Program-made: the position numbers and the translations under genes
Part shown: in pieces, positions 27,021 through 39,237 of the stretch
How the letters are laid out: each line of letters starts with the position of its first letter
Numbering within the stretch: the first letter of the stretch is position 1
The notes under the pieces: model-generated
Told to the model about the DNA's origin: nothing
The model's database searches: none
What the model saw: the letters and a program-made list of their open reading frames with translations, nothing else
Assembly: GCF_900446215.1 (NCBI RefSeq)
Contig: NZ_UAQZ01000001.1
Location: 1,860,001-1,924,000, forward strand
Direction: 5' to 3'
DNA from: Burkholderia cenocepacia
GTDB taxonomy: Bacteria > Pseudomonadota > Gammaproteobacteria > Burkholderiales > Burkholderiaceae
Length of the DNA: 64,000 bases

Positions 27021-27653
27021 ATGTCCCCACTCGAAATCGCCGGCGTGATCGTCAGCGCGCTCGCGATCTGGCTGACCGCGAAGCGGCGCATGCTGTGCTG
27101 GCCGGTCGGCCTCGCGTCGGTCGCGCTGTACGGCTGGATCTTCTTCGACGCGAAGCTGTACTCGGACATGCTGCTGCAGGGTGCGTTCGCGGTGCTGCAG
27201 GTGTACGGCTGGCAGCGCTGGCTCGCGCAGCGCGCGAGCGAGGCCGACGGCGAGGCGGCGCCAGCCGGCGATGTCGCGCCCGTCACCGGCGTACGGCCGC
27301 TCAGGATGCTGCCCGACCTGGTCGCGGCGGTCATCGGCAGCGCGTTGCTCGGCGGGATGATGGCGCGCTGGACCGATGCGGCGCTGCCGTTCGTCGATGC
27401 GTCGCTGACCGCGTTCAGCCTCGTCGCGCAATACTGGACCGCGCGGCGCTACATCGCGTCGTGGGGGCTGTGGATCGTCGTGAACGTCGTCTATGTCGGG
27501 ATGTTCGTGTTCAAGGAGCTGTATCTGACGGCCGGACTCTATGCGCTGTTCATCGGGCTGGCGGTGGTCGGCTGGCGCGACTGGAGCCGCACGGCCGCCG
27601 CATTGCGGGCAGCCGCGGGCGGCCCGTGCGCATCGGGCGGCGGCGCCCGCTGA
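27021..27653 (+). CDS. pnuC: PnuC/PnuT-type vitamin transporter
   Basis: A 210-residue inner-membrane protein of the PnuC family, facilitators that move nicotinamide riboside (PnuC), thiamine (PnuT) or riboflavin and are pulled by a cytosolic kinase. The start MSPLEIAGVIVSALAIWLTA and the conserved WPVGLASVALYGWIFFDAKLYSDM plus QVYGWQRWL are typical; about seven helices are expected. A loop near residues 75-95 is hydrophilic. It lies between a TonB receptor and an APH-type kinase, a layout of thiamine or nicotinamide riboside salvage. I cannot tell PnuC from PnuT by sequence alone. Confidence 0.82.
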   Translation: MSPLEIAGVIVSALAIWLTAKRRMLCWPVGLASVALYGWIFFDAKLYSDMLLQGAFAVLQVYGWQRWLAQRASEADGEAAPAGDVAPVTGVRPLRMLPDLVAAVIGSALLGGMMARWTDAALPFVDASLTAFSLVAQYWTARRYIASWGLWIVVNVVYVGMFVFKELYLTAGLYALFIGLAVVGWRDWSRTAAALRAAAGGPCASGGGAR

Positions 27654-27689
27654 TTCACGCACGGATTCAACTACGGAGCAACGTCGGTC

Positions 27690-28880
27690 ATGTCATTCCC
27701 CCTCGAGCCGGACGGCCCCCTGTCGCGTGACGTCGCACCGCCGCAATTCGGCGTGGACGGCGAGCAGGCCGAACGCGACTGGCCGCTGATGACGCACGGC
27801 GAGGTGGCGGCCGTGCTCGCGCGGATCGACGGCGCGGGCGAGCCGGTGCGGCTGACGTGGCACAGCCCACGGCAGTTCGCGGCAGCGGTGCTGGTGCGGA
27901 TGGCGGACGGGCGCGGGTTGTTCGTCAAGCGTCATCACGCGAGCCTGCGCGATGTCGCGGGGCTGGAGGAAGAGCATCGCTTCATCGCGCATCTGCGCGA
28001 GCGCGGGATGCCGGTGGTGGACGTGCTGGCCGATCGCAATGGTGCGACCGCGTTCGCGTCCGGCGAATGGACATACGAGGTGCATGTTCTCGCGCCCGGC
28101 GTCGATCCGTATCGCGGCGTGATGTCGTGGCAGCCGTTCACGCATCCTTCGCATGCATATGCGGCCGGCCGCGCGCTGGCCGAACTGCATCGCGCGTCGG
28201 CCGGCTACGATGCGCCCGCACGGCCCGTGCGCACGCTGCTGTCGAGTTTTCGCGTGCTGTCGTCCGCCGATCTGGCGGGCGCGCTCGAACGCTGGGTCGA
28301 CGCGCAGCCGTTGCTGGTGCGCGCGCTGGGCGCGCGCGACTGGCGTGGCGACGTGGCCGATGCGATCGGCCCGTATCACGCGCGCCTCGTGCCGCTGCTG
28401 CCCGCGTTGCCGCCGCTGTGGACGCACGGCGACTGGCATGCGTCGAACCTGCTGTGGACCGATGCGGGGCCCGGCGCGCAGGTGCGCACCGTGCTCGATT
28501 TCGGCCTGTCGGACCGCACCTGCGCGGTGATGGACCTCGCGCTCGCGATCGAGCGCAATACGGTCGACTGGATGGCGCCGGCCGATGCGCGACGCGTGGA
28601 ATACGACCAGATCGACGCGCTGCTCGATGGCTACGAATCGCTCGAACCGCTGAGCGACGACGCGTATGCGGCGCTGGTCGCGTTGTTGCCGATCGTGCAT
28701 ACGGAGTTCGCGCTGTCGGAAGTCGCGTATTTCGGCTGCATCATCGACGCGCCGGCGATCGTCGACATCGCGTACGACGGCTACCTGATCGGGCATGCGC
28801 GCTGGTTCGGCGAACGCGACGGGCGGCAACTGCTCGACTGGCTTGTGCGGCGACGGCGGGGGAAGCAAGGGCGCGTTTGA
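27690..28880 (+). CDS. APH-fold small-molecule kinase (ThiK/choline-kinase-like)
   Basis: A 396-residue cytosolic phosphotransferase of the aminoglycoside/choline kinase fold. The catalytic Brenner motif is HGDWHASNLLW at about residues 246-256 and the metal-binding motif is VLDFGLSDRT (about 267-276), so both catalytic and Mg-binding Asp are present. The N-lobe Lys is in GRGLFVKRHHASLRD. It follows the PnuC-type gene by 36 bases and is probably co-transcribed. In this context the likely role is trapping an imported vitamin by phosphorylation, as ThiK does for thiamine; antibiotic resistance is less likely. Substrate unproven. Confidence 0.8.
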   Translation: MSFPLEPDGPLSRDVAPPQFGVDGEQAERDWPLMTHGEVAAVLARIDGAGEPVRLTWHSPRQFAAAVLVRMADGRGLFVKRHHASLRDVAGLEEEHRFIAHLRERGMPVVDVLADRNGATAFASGEWTYEVHVLAPGVDPYRGVMSWQPFTHPSHAYAAGRALAELHRASAGYDAPARPVRTLLSSFRVLSSADLAGALERWVDAQPLLVRALGARDWRGDVADAIGPYHARLVPLLPALPPLWTHGDWHASNLLWTDAGPGAQVRTVLDFGLSDRTCAVMDLALAIERNTVDWMAPADARRVEYDQIDALLDGYESLEPLSDDAYAALVALLPIVHTEFALSEVAYFGCIIDAPAIVDIAYDGYLIGHARWFGERDGRQLLDWLVRRRRGKQGRV

Positions 28881-29043
28881 TTCTCGAGAGTGCACGGATA
28901 GCTTCCCGGGTTCGCTGATTGACATATCGCTCGAATCGAACATCAAACGCTCGTCCGGATGGGTTCGATGGACCGTTACACGCGAGCGTTGGAGGTACAC
29001 GGGTCAACGCGAGCGCGGGGGCAGTGAATGAGCCGACTTCATG

Positions 29044-29493
29044 TCAATGGCCGGTACAGCAGTTGTCAAGGCAGCCGGGGCTCACTTGAATGGTGACTTC
29101 ACGTGTTTCCGACGTCGATCCGGCTGTACTGCTGGCGGGGTAAATTTGCGTTTTTATCTGAAGCGGTGCGTTTGTCAGACCGTCGTCTATGACGACTTTC
29201 GCCGTCGCGGAAGCCCGTTTCGTTGCAAGTCGTACCGGATTGGCCTCAATCTTGGAAGCGCTCCCAATTATAGTGATCCAGTTTTGTATTGGATAATCGG
29301 AGTTCATTGCTGAAATCCATTGTCCAATTCGTATTTGCTCGGATTCTGAGATCTCGTGGCTGTTGTGGGGGAAGGCTACGAAAAATTGCCGTGATGGCAG
29401 ATTTTGTGACTCCTGACATTCCGCCGCAGAGCTTGCCGGGAAAAGGAACGGCGTTGCGATAGTTGCGATTAGTGACGCAATAAAAATTCTCAT
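29044..29493 (-). CDS. Exported small protein, putative periplasmic partner of the M35 protease
   Basis: A 149-residue protein with a Sec signal peptide cut near SSAAE (residue 24). The mature part has four cysteines: an isolated one near the start and a C-terminal cluster (GCLDNCCTGH). The segment ISESEQIRIGQWISAMN followed by WITIIGSASKIEANPVRLATKRAS recalls the OmpA-like fold (beta-alpha-beta with an Arg-rich helix), a weak similarity. The gene is much less GC-rich than its surroundings. It lies 15 bases after the M35-type protease gene on the same strand. A periplasmic immunity role against that protease is possible but unproven. Confidence 0.65.
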   Translation of the reverse strand: MRIFIASLIATIATPFLFPASSAAECQESQNLPSRQFFVAFPHNSHEISESEQIRIGQWISAMNSDYPIQNWITIIGSASKIEANPVRLATKRASATAKVVIDDGLTNAPLQIKTQIYPASSTAGSTSETREVTIQVSPGCLDNCCTGH

Positions 29494-29508
29494 GATGAAT
29501 TCGGCTCC

Positions 29509-30225
29509 TTACTCTGCAAATAATTCTTTGCCGTAAATCACGAATCCTGTGAGTGTATCCGCGTTCCTCAATGCCTGGTCGGGATTGGCCCTTGCCCATG
29601 CGGCCGCCGTGGGATCGAGCCCGTAACGAGGGTCGCCGCTACCGAAGGTATCGACGAAGTGAGTGACTTCGTGAATGACCGTGGATAGGCTGGAATCTCC
29701 GAACATATTCTGATCGCGTAAGCCGGTACAAAATTTCATCGCAATACTGATAAGCCTGCGTTCCGTGTTGGGCCCGCAAACGTGCGCGGCTTCATTGTCG
29801 ATATCGACCATGTTCGGAACACAACCTAACATTCTATCGAGATTCGGATCACTTCGAACGAAATGGTGTGGTGTTAGCGTTTTGAGAATGGAGAGATGTC
29901 GTGAGAAGCCGTCGAGAAGGTATTGTCGTGTATTTTCATCGCATCGATTGAACCAATAGATCATTCTGTCCTTGGTTGTTTTGTCATATCGCTTCAGATC
30001 GGTGATCCTGCGTTCAACCAGAATTATGGACCATTTAAGTAGTCGCGATGCCGTAATTCTAAATTGTCGATTGGTCATGTTGGGGCAGATGGGTGTTGTG
30101 TTGATGTAAACGTCAACCATCGATCCCGGGTTTGTGTTGGTGACGGCTCCGGAGTGAACGAGAAACCATTCTTTGTCTTCGTTAGCGTCAAAGTCGTACT
30201 TGTTGTGATCGAAGAGGTTTTTCAT
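29509..30225 (-). CDS. M35-type (aspzincin) metalloendopeptidase, effector-like
   Basis: A 238-residue protein without a signal peptide. Residues 185-189 are HEVTH and 195-202 are GSGDPRYG, which together fit the M35 deuterolysin/peptidyl-Lys endopeptidase pattern HExxH plus GTxDxxYG: two zinc His, a general-base Glu and the third zinc ligand Asp198. Six cysteines lie between residues 47 and 166. The gene is AT-rich against its neighbours and directly precedes an exported protein. M35 proteases without a signal peptide occur among type VI secretion effectors in Burkholderia, so this may be one, but no vgrG, hcp or PAAR gene is in the window. Function inferred from the motif. Confidence 0.75.
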   Translation of the reverse strand: MKNLFDHNKYDFDANEDKEWFLVHSGAVTNTNPGSMVDVYINTTPICPNMTNRQFRITASRLLKWSIILVERRITDLKRYDKTTKDRMIYWFNRCDENTRQYLLDGFSRHLSILKTLTPHHFVRSDPNLDRMLGCVPNMVDIDNEAAHVCGPNTERRLISIAMKFCTGLRDQNMFGDSSLSTVIHEVTHFVDTFGSGDPRYGLDPTAAAWARANPDQALRNADTLTGFVIYGKELFAE

Positions 30226-30252
30226 TGATTCAAAGTCTCGATTCGTAGGTTT

Positions 30253-30327
30253 TCAAGCGGGTAGCACGACCTTGAGGTCATAGAACAGCATGGTTTTGTT
30301 CGTGTTGCCGGGGCCTTGAACAGTCAT
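30253..30327 (-). pseudogene. Possible 3' remnant of a gene upstream of the M35 pair
   Basis: A 24-codon ORF starting with ATG and reading MTVQGPGNTNKTMLFYDLKV before it stops 27 bases before the protease start. In the same frame a few more codons (TYSLEK) precede it, then a stop. The sequence looks like a real protein tail rather than noise: balanced composition and an amphipathic strand. It could be the end of a truncated gene that once preceded the protease, or a short peptide. Low certainty. Confidence 0.3.
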
Positions 30328-30442
30328 CTTTTCGAGCGAATACGTCTATAGAACTAATTCTAAATTTCGAAAGATATTTTTTTGCTGACGTGACCGTCCG
30401 AGCAAATATGCACGTCGATTCGGCGAGTACATCGCACCAAAC

Positions 30443-30458
30443 ATGACGGAAATATCAT
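30443..30458. promoter_or_regulatory. CusR/CopR-like metal response operator upstream of czcC
   Basis: ATGAC-GGAAAT-ATCAT, one mismatch from the ATGAC-N6-GTCAT pattern found at two other places in this locus. It sits about 70 bases before the czcC start. The following 13 bases (TTCGCCTCATG in part) also align with the bases after the site at 39286. The arm sequence and 6-base spacing match the known CusR box, so the OmpR-type regulator encoded downstream is the likely binder. Confidence 0.55.
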
Positions 30459-30526
30459 CTTCGCCTCATGTTCGCACTGCGGCTGGTCCGTAGCATCGGT
30501 CGCAAACCGTTACCGCAGAACCGAAC

Positions 30527-31837
30527 ATGCTCAAGCCCTACCTCGCCGTGGCCATCGTTTTCGCGATGGCCGCGACGGCTCATGCGCAGCCATCGCTGTC
30601 GCCGGGGCCGGCCCCGGCTGCCGCCGCCGCCGCGCCGATCGGCGCACCGCCGTCCGATGCGCTTCCTGCGTCGTCGTTGACGTTGTCCGACGCGCTCGCG
30701 GTTGCGGCCCGGAACAATCCGGCGCTGCGCGGCGCACGCGCGGATGTCGATGCATCGGCCGGCGCGCTGATGCAGGCCGGCGCGCGGCCGAACCCCGAAG
30801 TGTCGTTCCTGCAGGAAGGCTTTAGTCGCGCCGAACGCACGTCCACCGCGCTGATCAACCAGACCATCGAGCTGGGCGGCAAGCGCCGCGCGCGGCTCGA
30901 CGTCGCGTCATACGGCCGGGAGGCGGCCAGCGCGTCGCTCGATGACCAGGGCGCCGCCGTGCGCGCCGACGTGATCGCCGCGTTCTACGGGCTGCTCGCC
31001 GCCCAGCGCCAGCTTCAGGTGACCGAGGAGTCGGCCGCGATCGCCGCGCGTTCGGCGGACCTCGCGGGGCGCCGCGCGCAGGCCGGCAAGGTGTCGCCGG
31101 TCGAGGCGACCAAGGCGCAGGTCGCGGCGGCCGGCGTGGAGATCGAAGTCGTGACCGCGCGCGGCCGTGTCGAGGTCGCGCGCGAGAAACTGAACGCGGT
31201 GATGGGCGAGGCGCGCAACGACCGGCTCGCGGTGCTCGGCGACCTGGAAACCGTGCCGCCGGTCGAGCCGTTGTCCGCGCTGACCGCGCAACTCGACGAT
31301 GCGCCGCTCGCGCGGGTCGCGCGCGCCGAGATGCTGCGCTCGAACGCGGCCATATCGCTCGAACGCGCGCGGCGCATTCCGGACGTGACGGTCAGCGCCG
31401 GCGTGAAGCGCGTGACCACCGGCGGCGTGCTGGACAACCAGGCGGTGGTCGGCGTGTCGATCCCGATTCCGCTGTTCAACACGAACAAGGGCGCGCTGCT
31501 CGAGGCGACGCACAAGGCCGAGCGCGCGAATGCCGATCTCGATCGCGAACGCACCCGCCTGCGGCTGGAGTTGACGCAGGCATACGCGAATTTCGAGGCG
31601 GCCGAGCAGGAAGCGCAGCGGCTGAAGTCCGACATCCTGCCGGCCGCGCGCCTCGCGCTCGATGCGATGTCGCGCGGCTACGAACTCGGGAAGTTCAGCT
31701 TCCTCGACGTGCTCGACGCCCAGCGCACGCTGTTCCAGGGGCAGTCGCAATACGTGCGCGCGCTCGCCGGCGCCCATGCGGCTCGCGCCGATATCGGCCG
31801 CCTCGTCGGCACGCCGCTCGCGGCCGTCGCGCGATAA
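30527..31837 (+). CDS. czcC: CzcC-type outer membrane efflux protein
   Basis: A 436-residue TolC/OEP-family outer-membrane channel. A signal peptide ends at AHAQ (about residue 21) and is followed by a Pro/Ala linker. The repeated OEP halves are seen as LTLSDALAVAARNNPALRGA and, in the second half, GVSIPIPLFNTNKGALLEA, with ELGGKRRARL in the first. It forms the exit duct of a tripartite heavy-metal efflux pump with the adaptor (27 bases downstream) and the RND pump. The first gene of the operon, preceded by an AT-richer promoter and a metal-type operator. Confidence 0.93.
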   Translation: MLKPYLAVAIVFAMAATAHAQPSLSPGPAPAAAAAAPIGAPPSDALPASSLTLSDALAVAARNNPALRGARADVDASAGALMQAGARPNPEVSFLQEGFSRAERTSTALINQTIELGGKRRARLDVASYGREAASASLDDQGAAVRADVIAAFYGLLAAQRQLQVTEESAAIAARSADLAGRRAQAGKVSPVEATKAQVAAAGVEIEVVTARGRVEVAREKLNAVMGEARNDRLAVLGDLETVPPVEPLSALTAQLDDAPLARVARAEMLRSNAAISLERARRIPDVTVSAGVKRVTTGGVLDNQAVVGVSIPIPLFNTNKGALLEATHKAERANADLDRERTRLRLELTQAYANFEAAEQEAQRLKSDILPAARLALDAMSRGYELGKFSFLDVLDAQRTLFQGQSQYVRALAGAHAARADIGRLVGTPLAAVAR

Positions 31838-31863
31838 GCGCCCCTCCTACCTGAAGGATCATC

Positions 31864-33333
31864 ATGTCACGCAGCAGAATCTTCGTTATTGCGGCGGCCG
31901 TGCTCGGCGGCGCAGGGATCGTGATCGGCGCGCTCGCCGTCACGCGGGGCGGCGGCGGCGCATCGGCGCCGACCGCCGCCGAAGTCGCGCAGCCGGCCGA
32001 CGGCGTCGGCGCGCGCGGCGGTGTCGTACTCAAGCGCGGCAAGCTGTCCGTCGAGATCGTGATGACGGAAAAGCCCGGCGACGCGCGGCTTGTCGTCTAT
32101 CCGTTCGTCGACGGCAAGCCGGTGGACAAGGGTGTGACCGTGTCCGGCACGCTGGTGCGCTACGACCGCACGCACGAACCGTTGCGGTTCGACGCGGCCG
32201 GCCCGAAGTTCGTGTCCGCGCAGTCGATCGCGAAGCCGCACGTGTTCGATGCGACGATCGACGTGAAGGCCGGCAACGACGCCGCGTCGTTCCCGTTCGC
32301 GCGCGCCGACGGCGCGATCGCGCTGACCGACGCGCAACTGGCGACGTCGAAGATCGCGCTCGCGAAAGCCGGCCCCGCGCAGATCGCGACGCCGTTCCAG
32401 CTTCCCGGCGAAATCAGATTCAACGAGGATCGCACCGCGCACGTGGTGCCGCGCGTGGCCGGCATCGTCGAGCAGGTATCGGTATCGCTCGGGCAGAACG
32501 TCGCGAAGGGGCAGGTGCTCGCGGTGATCGCGAGCACCGATCTGGCCGACCGCCGCAGCGAGTTGCTGACGGCCGAGCGCCGGCTGTCGGGGGCGCGCGC
32601 AACCTACGAGCGCGAACGCACGCTGTGGCAGGAACGCATTTCGGCCGAGCAGGATTATCAGCAGGCGCAGGTGCAGTTGCGCGAGGCCGAGATCGCCGTG
32701 CAGAACGCGCGGCAGAAGCTCGCCGCGCTGAATGCACCGGTCGGCGCGGGCGCGCTGAACCGGTATGAACTGCGCGCGCCGTTCGCGGGCACGATCGTCG
32801 AGAAGCATGCGACGCCCGGCGAGGCGATTGCCGCGGACGCGAGCATGTTCGTGATTTCCGATCTGTCGACCGTATGGGCCGAGATGGCGGTGCCCGCGCA
32901 GCGGCTCAACGACGTGCGCGTCGGTCGCGACGCAACGGTGATCGCGACCGCGTTCGAATCGCGCTCGAGCGGCCCGATCGCGTACGTGGGTTCGCTGCTC
33001 GGCGAGCAGACGCGCACCGCGCCGGCGCGCGTCGTGCTGCCGAACCCCGACCGCGTGTGGCGGCCGGGGATGTTCGTGAACGTGTCGGTCGACGCGGGCA
33101 AGCAGGGTGTGCCGCTCGCGGTCGCGAGCGACGCGCTGCAGGACGTCGACGGCGCGCCGTCGGTATTCGTGCGCTCGCCGAAGGGCTTCGTCGCGCAGGC
33201 CGTCGAAACAGGGCGGCGCGACGAACGCGCGACCGAAGTGCTGAAGGGGATCAAGCCCGGCCAGGAATACGCGGCATCGAACAGCTTCGTGCTGAAGGCG
33301 GAACTCGGCAAGGGGAGCGCGGAACATGAATGA
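31864..33333 (+). CDS. czcB: CzcB-type RND periplasmic adaptor
   Basis: A 489-residue membrane-fusion protein. The N-terminal helix (residues 5-27) anchors it, and an extra domain of about 100 residues precedes the lipoyl/barrel core, as in CzcB-type adaptors. The lipoyl half-motif is VVPRVAGIVEQVSVSLGQNV and the second half is YELRAPFAGTIVEKHATPGE. Between them is a helical hairpin (LLTAERRLSGARATYERER). It links CzcA to CzcC. It starts 26 bases after czcC. Its stop overlaps a short spurious ORF. No His-rich metal loop is visible. Confidence 0.93.
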   Translation: MSRSRIFVIAAAVLGGAGIVIGALAVTRGGGGASAPTAAEVAQPADGVGARGGVVLKRGKLSVEIVMTEKPGDARLVVYPFVDGKPVDKGVTVSGTLVRYDRTHEPLRFDAAGPKFVSAQSIAKPHVFDATIDVKAGNDAASFPFARADGAIALTDAQLATSKIALAKAGPAQIATPFQLPGEIRFNEDRTAHVVPRVAGIVEQVSVSLGQNVAKGQVLAVIASTDLADRRSELLTAERRLSGARATYERERTLWQERISAEQDYQQAQVQLREAEIAVQNARQKLAALNAPVGAGALNRYELRAPFAGTIVEKHATPGEAIAADASMFVISDLSTVWAEMAVPAQRLNDVRVGRDATVIATAFESRSSGPIAYVGSLLGEQTRTAPARVVLPNPDRVWRPGMFVNVSVDAGKQGVPLAVASDALQDVDGAPSVFVRSPKGFVAQAVETGRRDERATEVLKGIKPGQEYAASNSFVLKAELGKGSAEHE

Positions 33334-33404
33334 GCAGCAATACGCGTGCGTCGTGGCGCGACTGGCGGCCCGCTATGCGGCCCGCTTTCCGGTCCGCCGG
33401 GTGA

Positions 33405-36673
<3,269 letters not shown>

Positions 36674-36674
<1 letters not shown>

Positions 36675-37357
36675 TGCGAATTCTGATTGTCGAGGATGAA
36701 CCGAAGACGGGCGCGTATCTGCGCAAGGGCCTGACCGAGGCCGGCTACGTCGTCGACTGGGTCGAGGACGGCATCACGGGCCAGCACCAGGCCGAAACGG
36801 AGGAGTACGACCTGCTCGTGCTCGACGTGATGCTGCCCGGGCAGGACGGCTGGACGCTGCTGCAGAACCTGCGGCGCAGCAAGTCGACGCCCGTGCTGTT
36901 CCTCACCGCGCGCGACGACGTCGGCGATCGCGTGAAGGGGCTCGAACTTGGCGCGGACGACTATCTCGCGAAGCCGTTCGACTTCGTCGAGCTGACCGCA
37001 CGCATCAAGTCGATCCTGCGGCGCGGCCAGCCGCGCGACTCGAACACGCTGCGCGTGGCCGATCTCGAACTCGACCTGACGCGCCGCAAGGCCACGCGGC
37101 AGGGCGATACGATCCTGCTGACCGCGAAGGAATTCGCGCTGCTGTGGCTGCTGATGCGCCGCGAAGGCGAGATCCTGCCGCGCGCGACGATCGCGTCGCA
37201 GGTGTGGGACATGAATTTCAACAGCGACACGAACGTCGTCGATTCGGCGATCCGCCGGCTGCGCTCGAAGATCGACGACGCGTACGAACCGAAGCTGATC
37301 CACACGGTGCGCGGCATGGGCTACGTGCTCGAAGCGCGCGGCGGCGCGGCCGCATGA
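36674..37357 (+). CDS. OmpR-family heavy-metal response regulator (CzcR/CusR/IrlR-like)
   Basis: A 227-residue two-component response regulator. The receiver has the acidic pair in LIVEDEP, the phosphorylation site Asp51 in [14 protein letters not shown] and a conserved Lys in [13 protein letters not shown]. The C-terminal winged helix ends with [15 protein letters not shown] and [12 protein letters not shown], typical of the heavy-metal branch. The ATG overlaps the czcA stop; an in-frame GTG three bases earlier is an alternative. It likely binds the ATGAC-N6-GTCAT sites in this locus and activates czcCBA and the DUF4148 genes. Confidence 0.93.
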
Positions 37358-38778
37358 TCGCGCGCCTGCTGCCGCGGACGCTACGCGGCCGCCTGACCGC
37401 GCTGATCATCCTGTCGACGTCGGTGATCCTCGCGTCGAGCGGCGTCGCGCTGTACGAGGCGCTGAGCAACCGCGTCGAAACGACGGCGGCCGAGCAGATG
37501 GCCGGCATTTCCGCCGCCCTGGGGGCGCACCTGGCCGAGGCGCGCACGACGGCCGACGTCGCGCGCAACACCGATATCTGGATCGACCAGTTGCACGGTC
37601 ATCCGAACATGGATCTCGCGATCTTCGATGCCGCCGGTACGCGCCTCGTCGGCACGCCCGGCTTTCGTCCGTATGCGCCGCTGATGTCGATGAACGCGGG
37701 CCGCGTGCCGGTCGGCGTCGCGCCGCCGGCCGCGCGGCACCAGTATCTGCTGACGACCGTGCCGCTGGCCGGCGCCGGTGCGCCCGTGGTGCGCGTCGCC
37801 GTGCAGTACGATCGCAGCGCCGACGTGCTGCTGTTGCGCACGCATGCTTATACGATCGTCGTGATCGAGGTGTTCGGCGTGGTGCTCGCGGCCGTGATCG
37901 CCTATGGCATCGCGGCGCTCGGGCTGAGCCCGCTGCGGCGGTTCGCGGCGCGCGCGGAGCAGATGTCGACGAGCCGGCTCGCGCATCCGCTGCCGGAACT
38001 CGATACGTCAGGCGAGCTGAAGGAGCTCGAGCACGCGTTCAACGGGATGCTCGCGCGGCTGAACGAATCGTTCACGCGGCTGAGCCAGTTCTCGTCGAAC
38101 CTCGCGCACGACATGCGCACGCCGCTGACGAACCTGCAGGCGGCCGCGCAAGTCGTGCTGTCGCAGCCGCGCGGCGCGGACGAATACCGGAGCGTGATCG
38201 AGTCGAGCATCGACGAATACCAGCGGCTGTCGCGGATGATCGAGGACATGCTGTTTCTCGCGCGTTCGGAGCAGGCCGGCACGTCGATCAGCGTGCGGCG
38301 CCTGAATGCAGCGGAGGAGGCGGAGCGCGTGGCCGGCTACTACGAGCCGCTGGCGGAAGACGAGGGCGTGACGGTGAAGGTCGACGGCCACGCGTGGGTC
38401 GATGCGGACCTGACGCTGTACCAGCGCGCGTTGAGCAACCTGCTGTCGAATGCGCTGACCTATGCGCCGCGCGGCAGCGTCGTGACGATCGACTGCGTCG
38501 AGCAGGGCGGCGCGACGACGATCGCCGTGTCGGATACGGGGCCCGGCATCGCCGCGGAACATGCCGGGCGGATTTTCGAGCGCTTTTATCGCGTCGATCC
38601 GTCGCGGCACAATTCGGCGTCGGGCACGGGGCTCGGCCTCGCGATCGTCCGGTCGATCATGGACAATCACGGCGGCGAATGCGGCGTCGACAGCGAGCCG
38701 GGCCGCCGCACGACCTTCTGGCTGCGCTTTCCGCGCCGGCCGGCCGAACCGCAACGGCCGGCCGCCATCAGCACCTGA
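37354..38778 (+). CDS. Heavy-metal sensor histidine kinase (CusS/IrlS-like)
   Basis: A 474-residue inner-membrane sensor kinase. Two helices (about residues 15-35 and 168-190) enclose a periplasmic sensor region of about 130 residues. After a HAMP domain come the H-box [13 protein letters not shown] with phospho-acceptor His252, the N-box [15 protein letters not shown], and the G-boxes DTGPGI and GTGLGL. The ATG overlaps the regulator stop (ATGA). It should sense periplasmic metal and phosphorylate the regulator. In Burkholderia pseudomallei the comparable pair is IrlRS. The sensor loop shows no obvious His/Cys metal cluster. Confidence 0.93.
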   Translation: MIARLLPRTLRGRLTALIILSTSVILASSGVALYEALSNRVETTAAEQMAGISAALGAHLAEARTTADVARNTDIWIDQLHGHPNMDLAIFDAAGTRLVGTPGFRPYAPLMSMNAGRVPVGVAPPAARHQYLLTTVPLAGAGAPVVRVAVQYDRSADVLLLRTHAYTIVVIEVFGVVLAAVIAYGIAALGLSPLRRFAARAEQMSTSRLAHPLPELDTSGELKELEHAFNGMLARLNESFTRLSQFSSNLAHDMRTPLTNLQAAAQVVLSQPRGADEYRSVIESSIDEYQRLSRMIEDMLFLARSEQAGTSISVRRLNAAEEAERVAGYYEPLAEDEGVTVKVDGHAWVDADLTLYQRALSNLLSNALTYAPRGSVVTIDCVEQGGATTIAVSDTGPGIAAEHAGRIFERFYRVDPSRHNSASGTGLGLAIVRSIMDNHGGECGVDSEPGRRTTFWLRFPRRPAEPQRPAAIST

Positions 38779-38857
38779 CAGCGCGGGCGGCTACGCCCGC
38801 GCGTTTGCCGCAAGAGGGCCGCGCGCGGCGCGCTGCCCGCGGCCATGTGGCCGGTCA

Positions 38858-39145
38858 TCATTGCTTCGCGGTCAGGTTGTCGTGATTGTCGGTCTGCGGC
38901 TTCTTCTCGCCGCCATGCACCGAAATCCCGTGAAGCTCCTTGTTGCGCGCGACGATCTCGCCGGTCGGCGGGTACTGCGTCTTGCTCGTCGGCACGACGC
39001 CGTCGTGCTGCGCCTGCTTCAGTTCGTTGACGACCTGCGCGCGGGACTTGCCTTGCGGTTGCGTCTGGGCGAACGCCGCCTGGGTGGCCATGCCGAGCGA
39101 CAGCGTGGCGGTGACGAACAGTGCTGCGAGTTTTGCCGTTTTCAT
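38858..39145 (-). CDS. DUF4148 family exported protein (first copy)
   Basis: A 95-residue small exported protein. A signal peptide ends at AAFAQ (about residue 26). The mature part has the DUF4148 pattern: SRAQVVNELKQAQHDGVVP, then YPPTGEIVARNKELHG, with a His-rich end (ISVHGGEKK, DNHDN). The family is frequent in Burkholderia and has no known activity. It is divergent from the small lipoprotein gene, and the ATGAC-N6-GTCAT operator lies about 140 bases upstream. A second copy is at 41358. Confidence 0.87.
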   Translation of the reverse strand: MKTAKLAALFVTATLSLGMATQAAFAQTQPQGKSRAQVVNELKQAQHDGVVPTSKTQYPPTGEIVARNKELHGISVHGGEKKPQTDNHDNLTAKQ

Positions 39146-39237
39146 CGAGTGCTCTCCTTGATCTGGGCCGCCGGGCGGCGAACCATGGACCCAGTATGCG
39201 AAAGCAGCCGTGCGTGATCGTGATCGCGAGATGAAAA

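Noticed and set aside
24898..27030. A 710-codon minus-strand frame opposite the TonB receptor
   Set aside because: Arg/His-rich shadow without domain; the plus-strand plug and barrel are clear.
27690..28880. Aminoglycoside resistance gene
   Set aside because: The fold is shared, but the operon with a PnuC-type carrier and a TonB receptor points to vitamin salvage; no sign of mobility.
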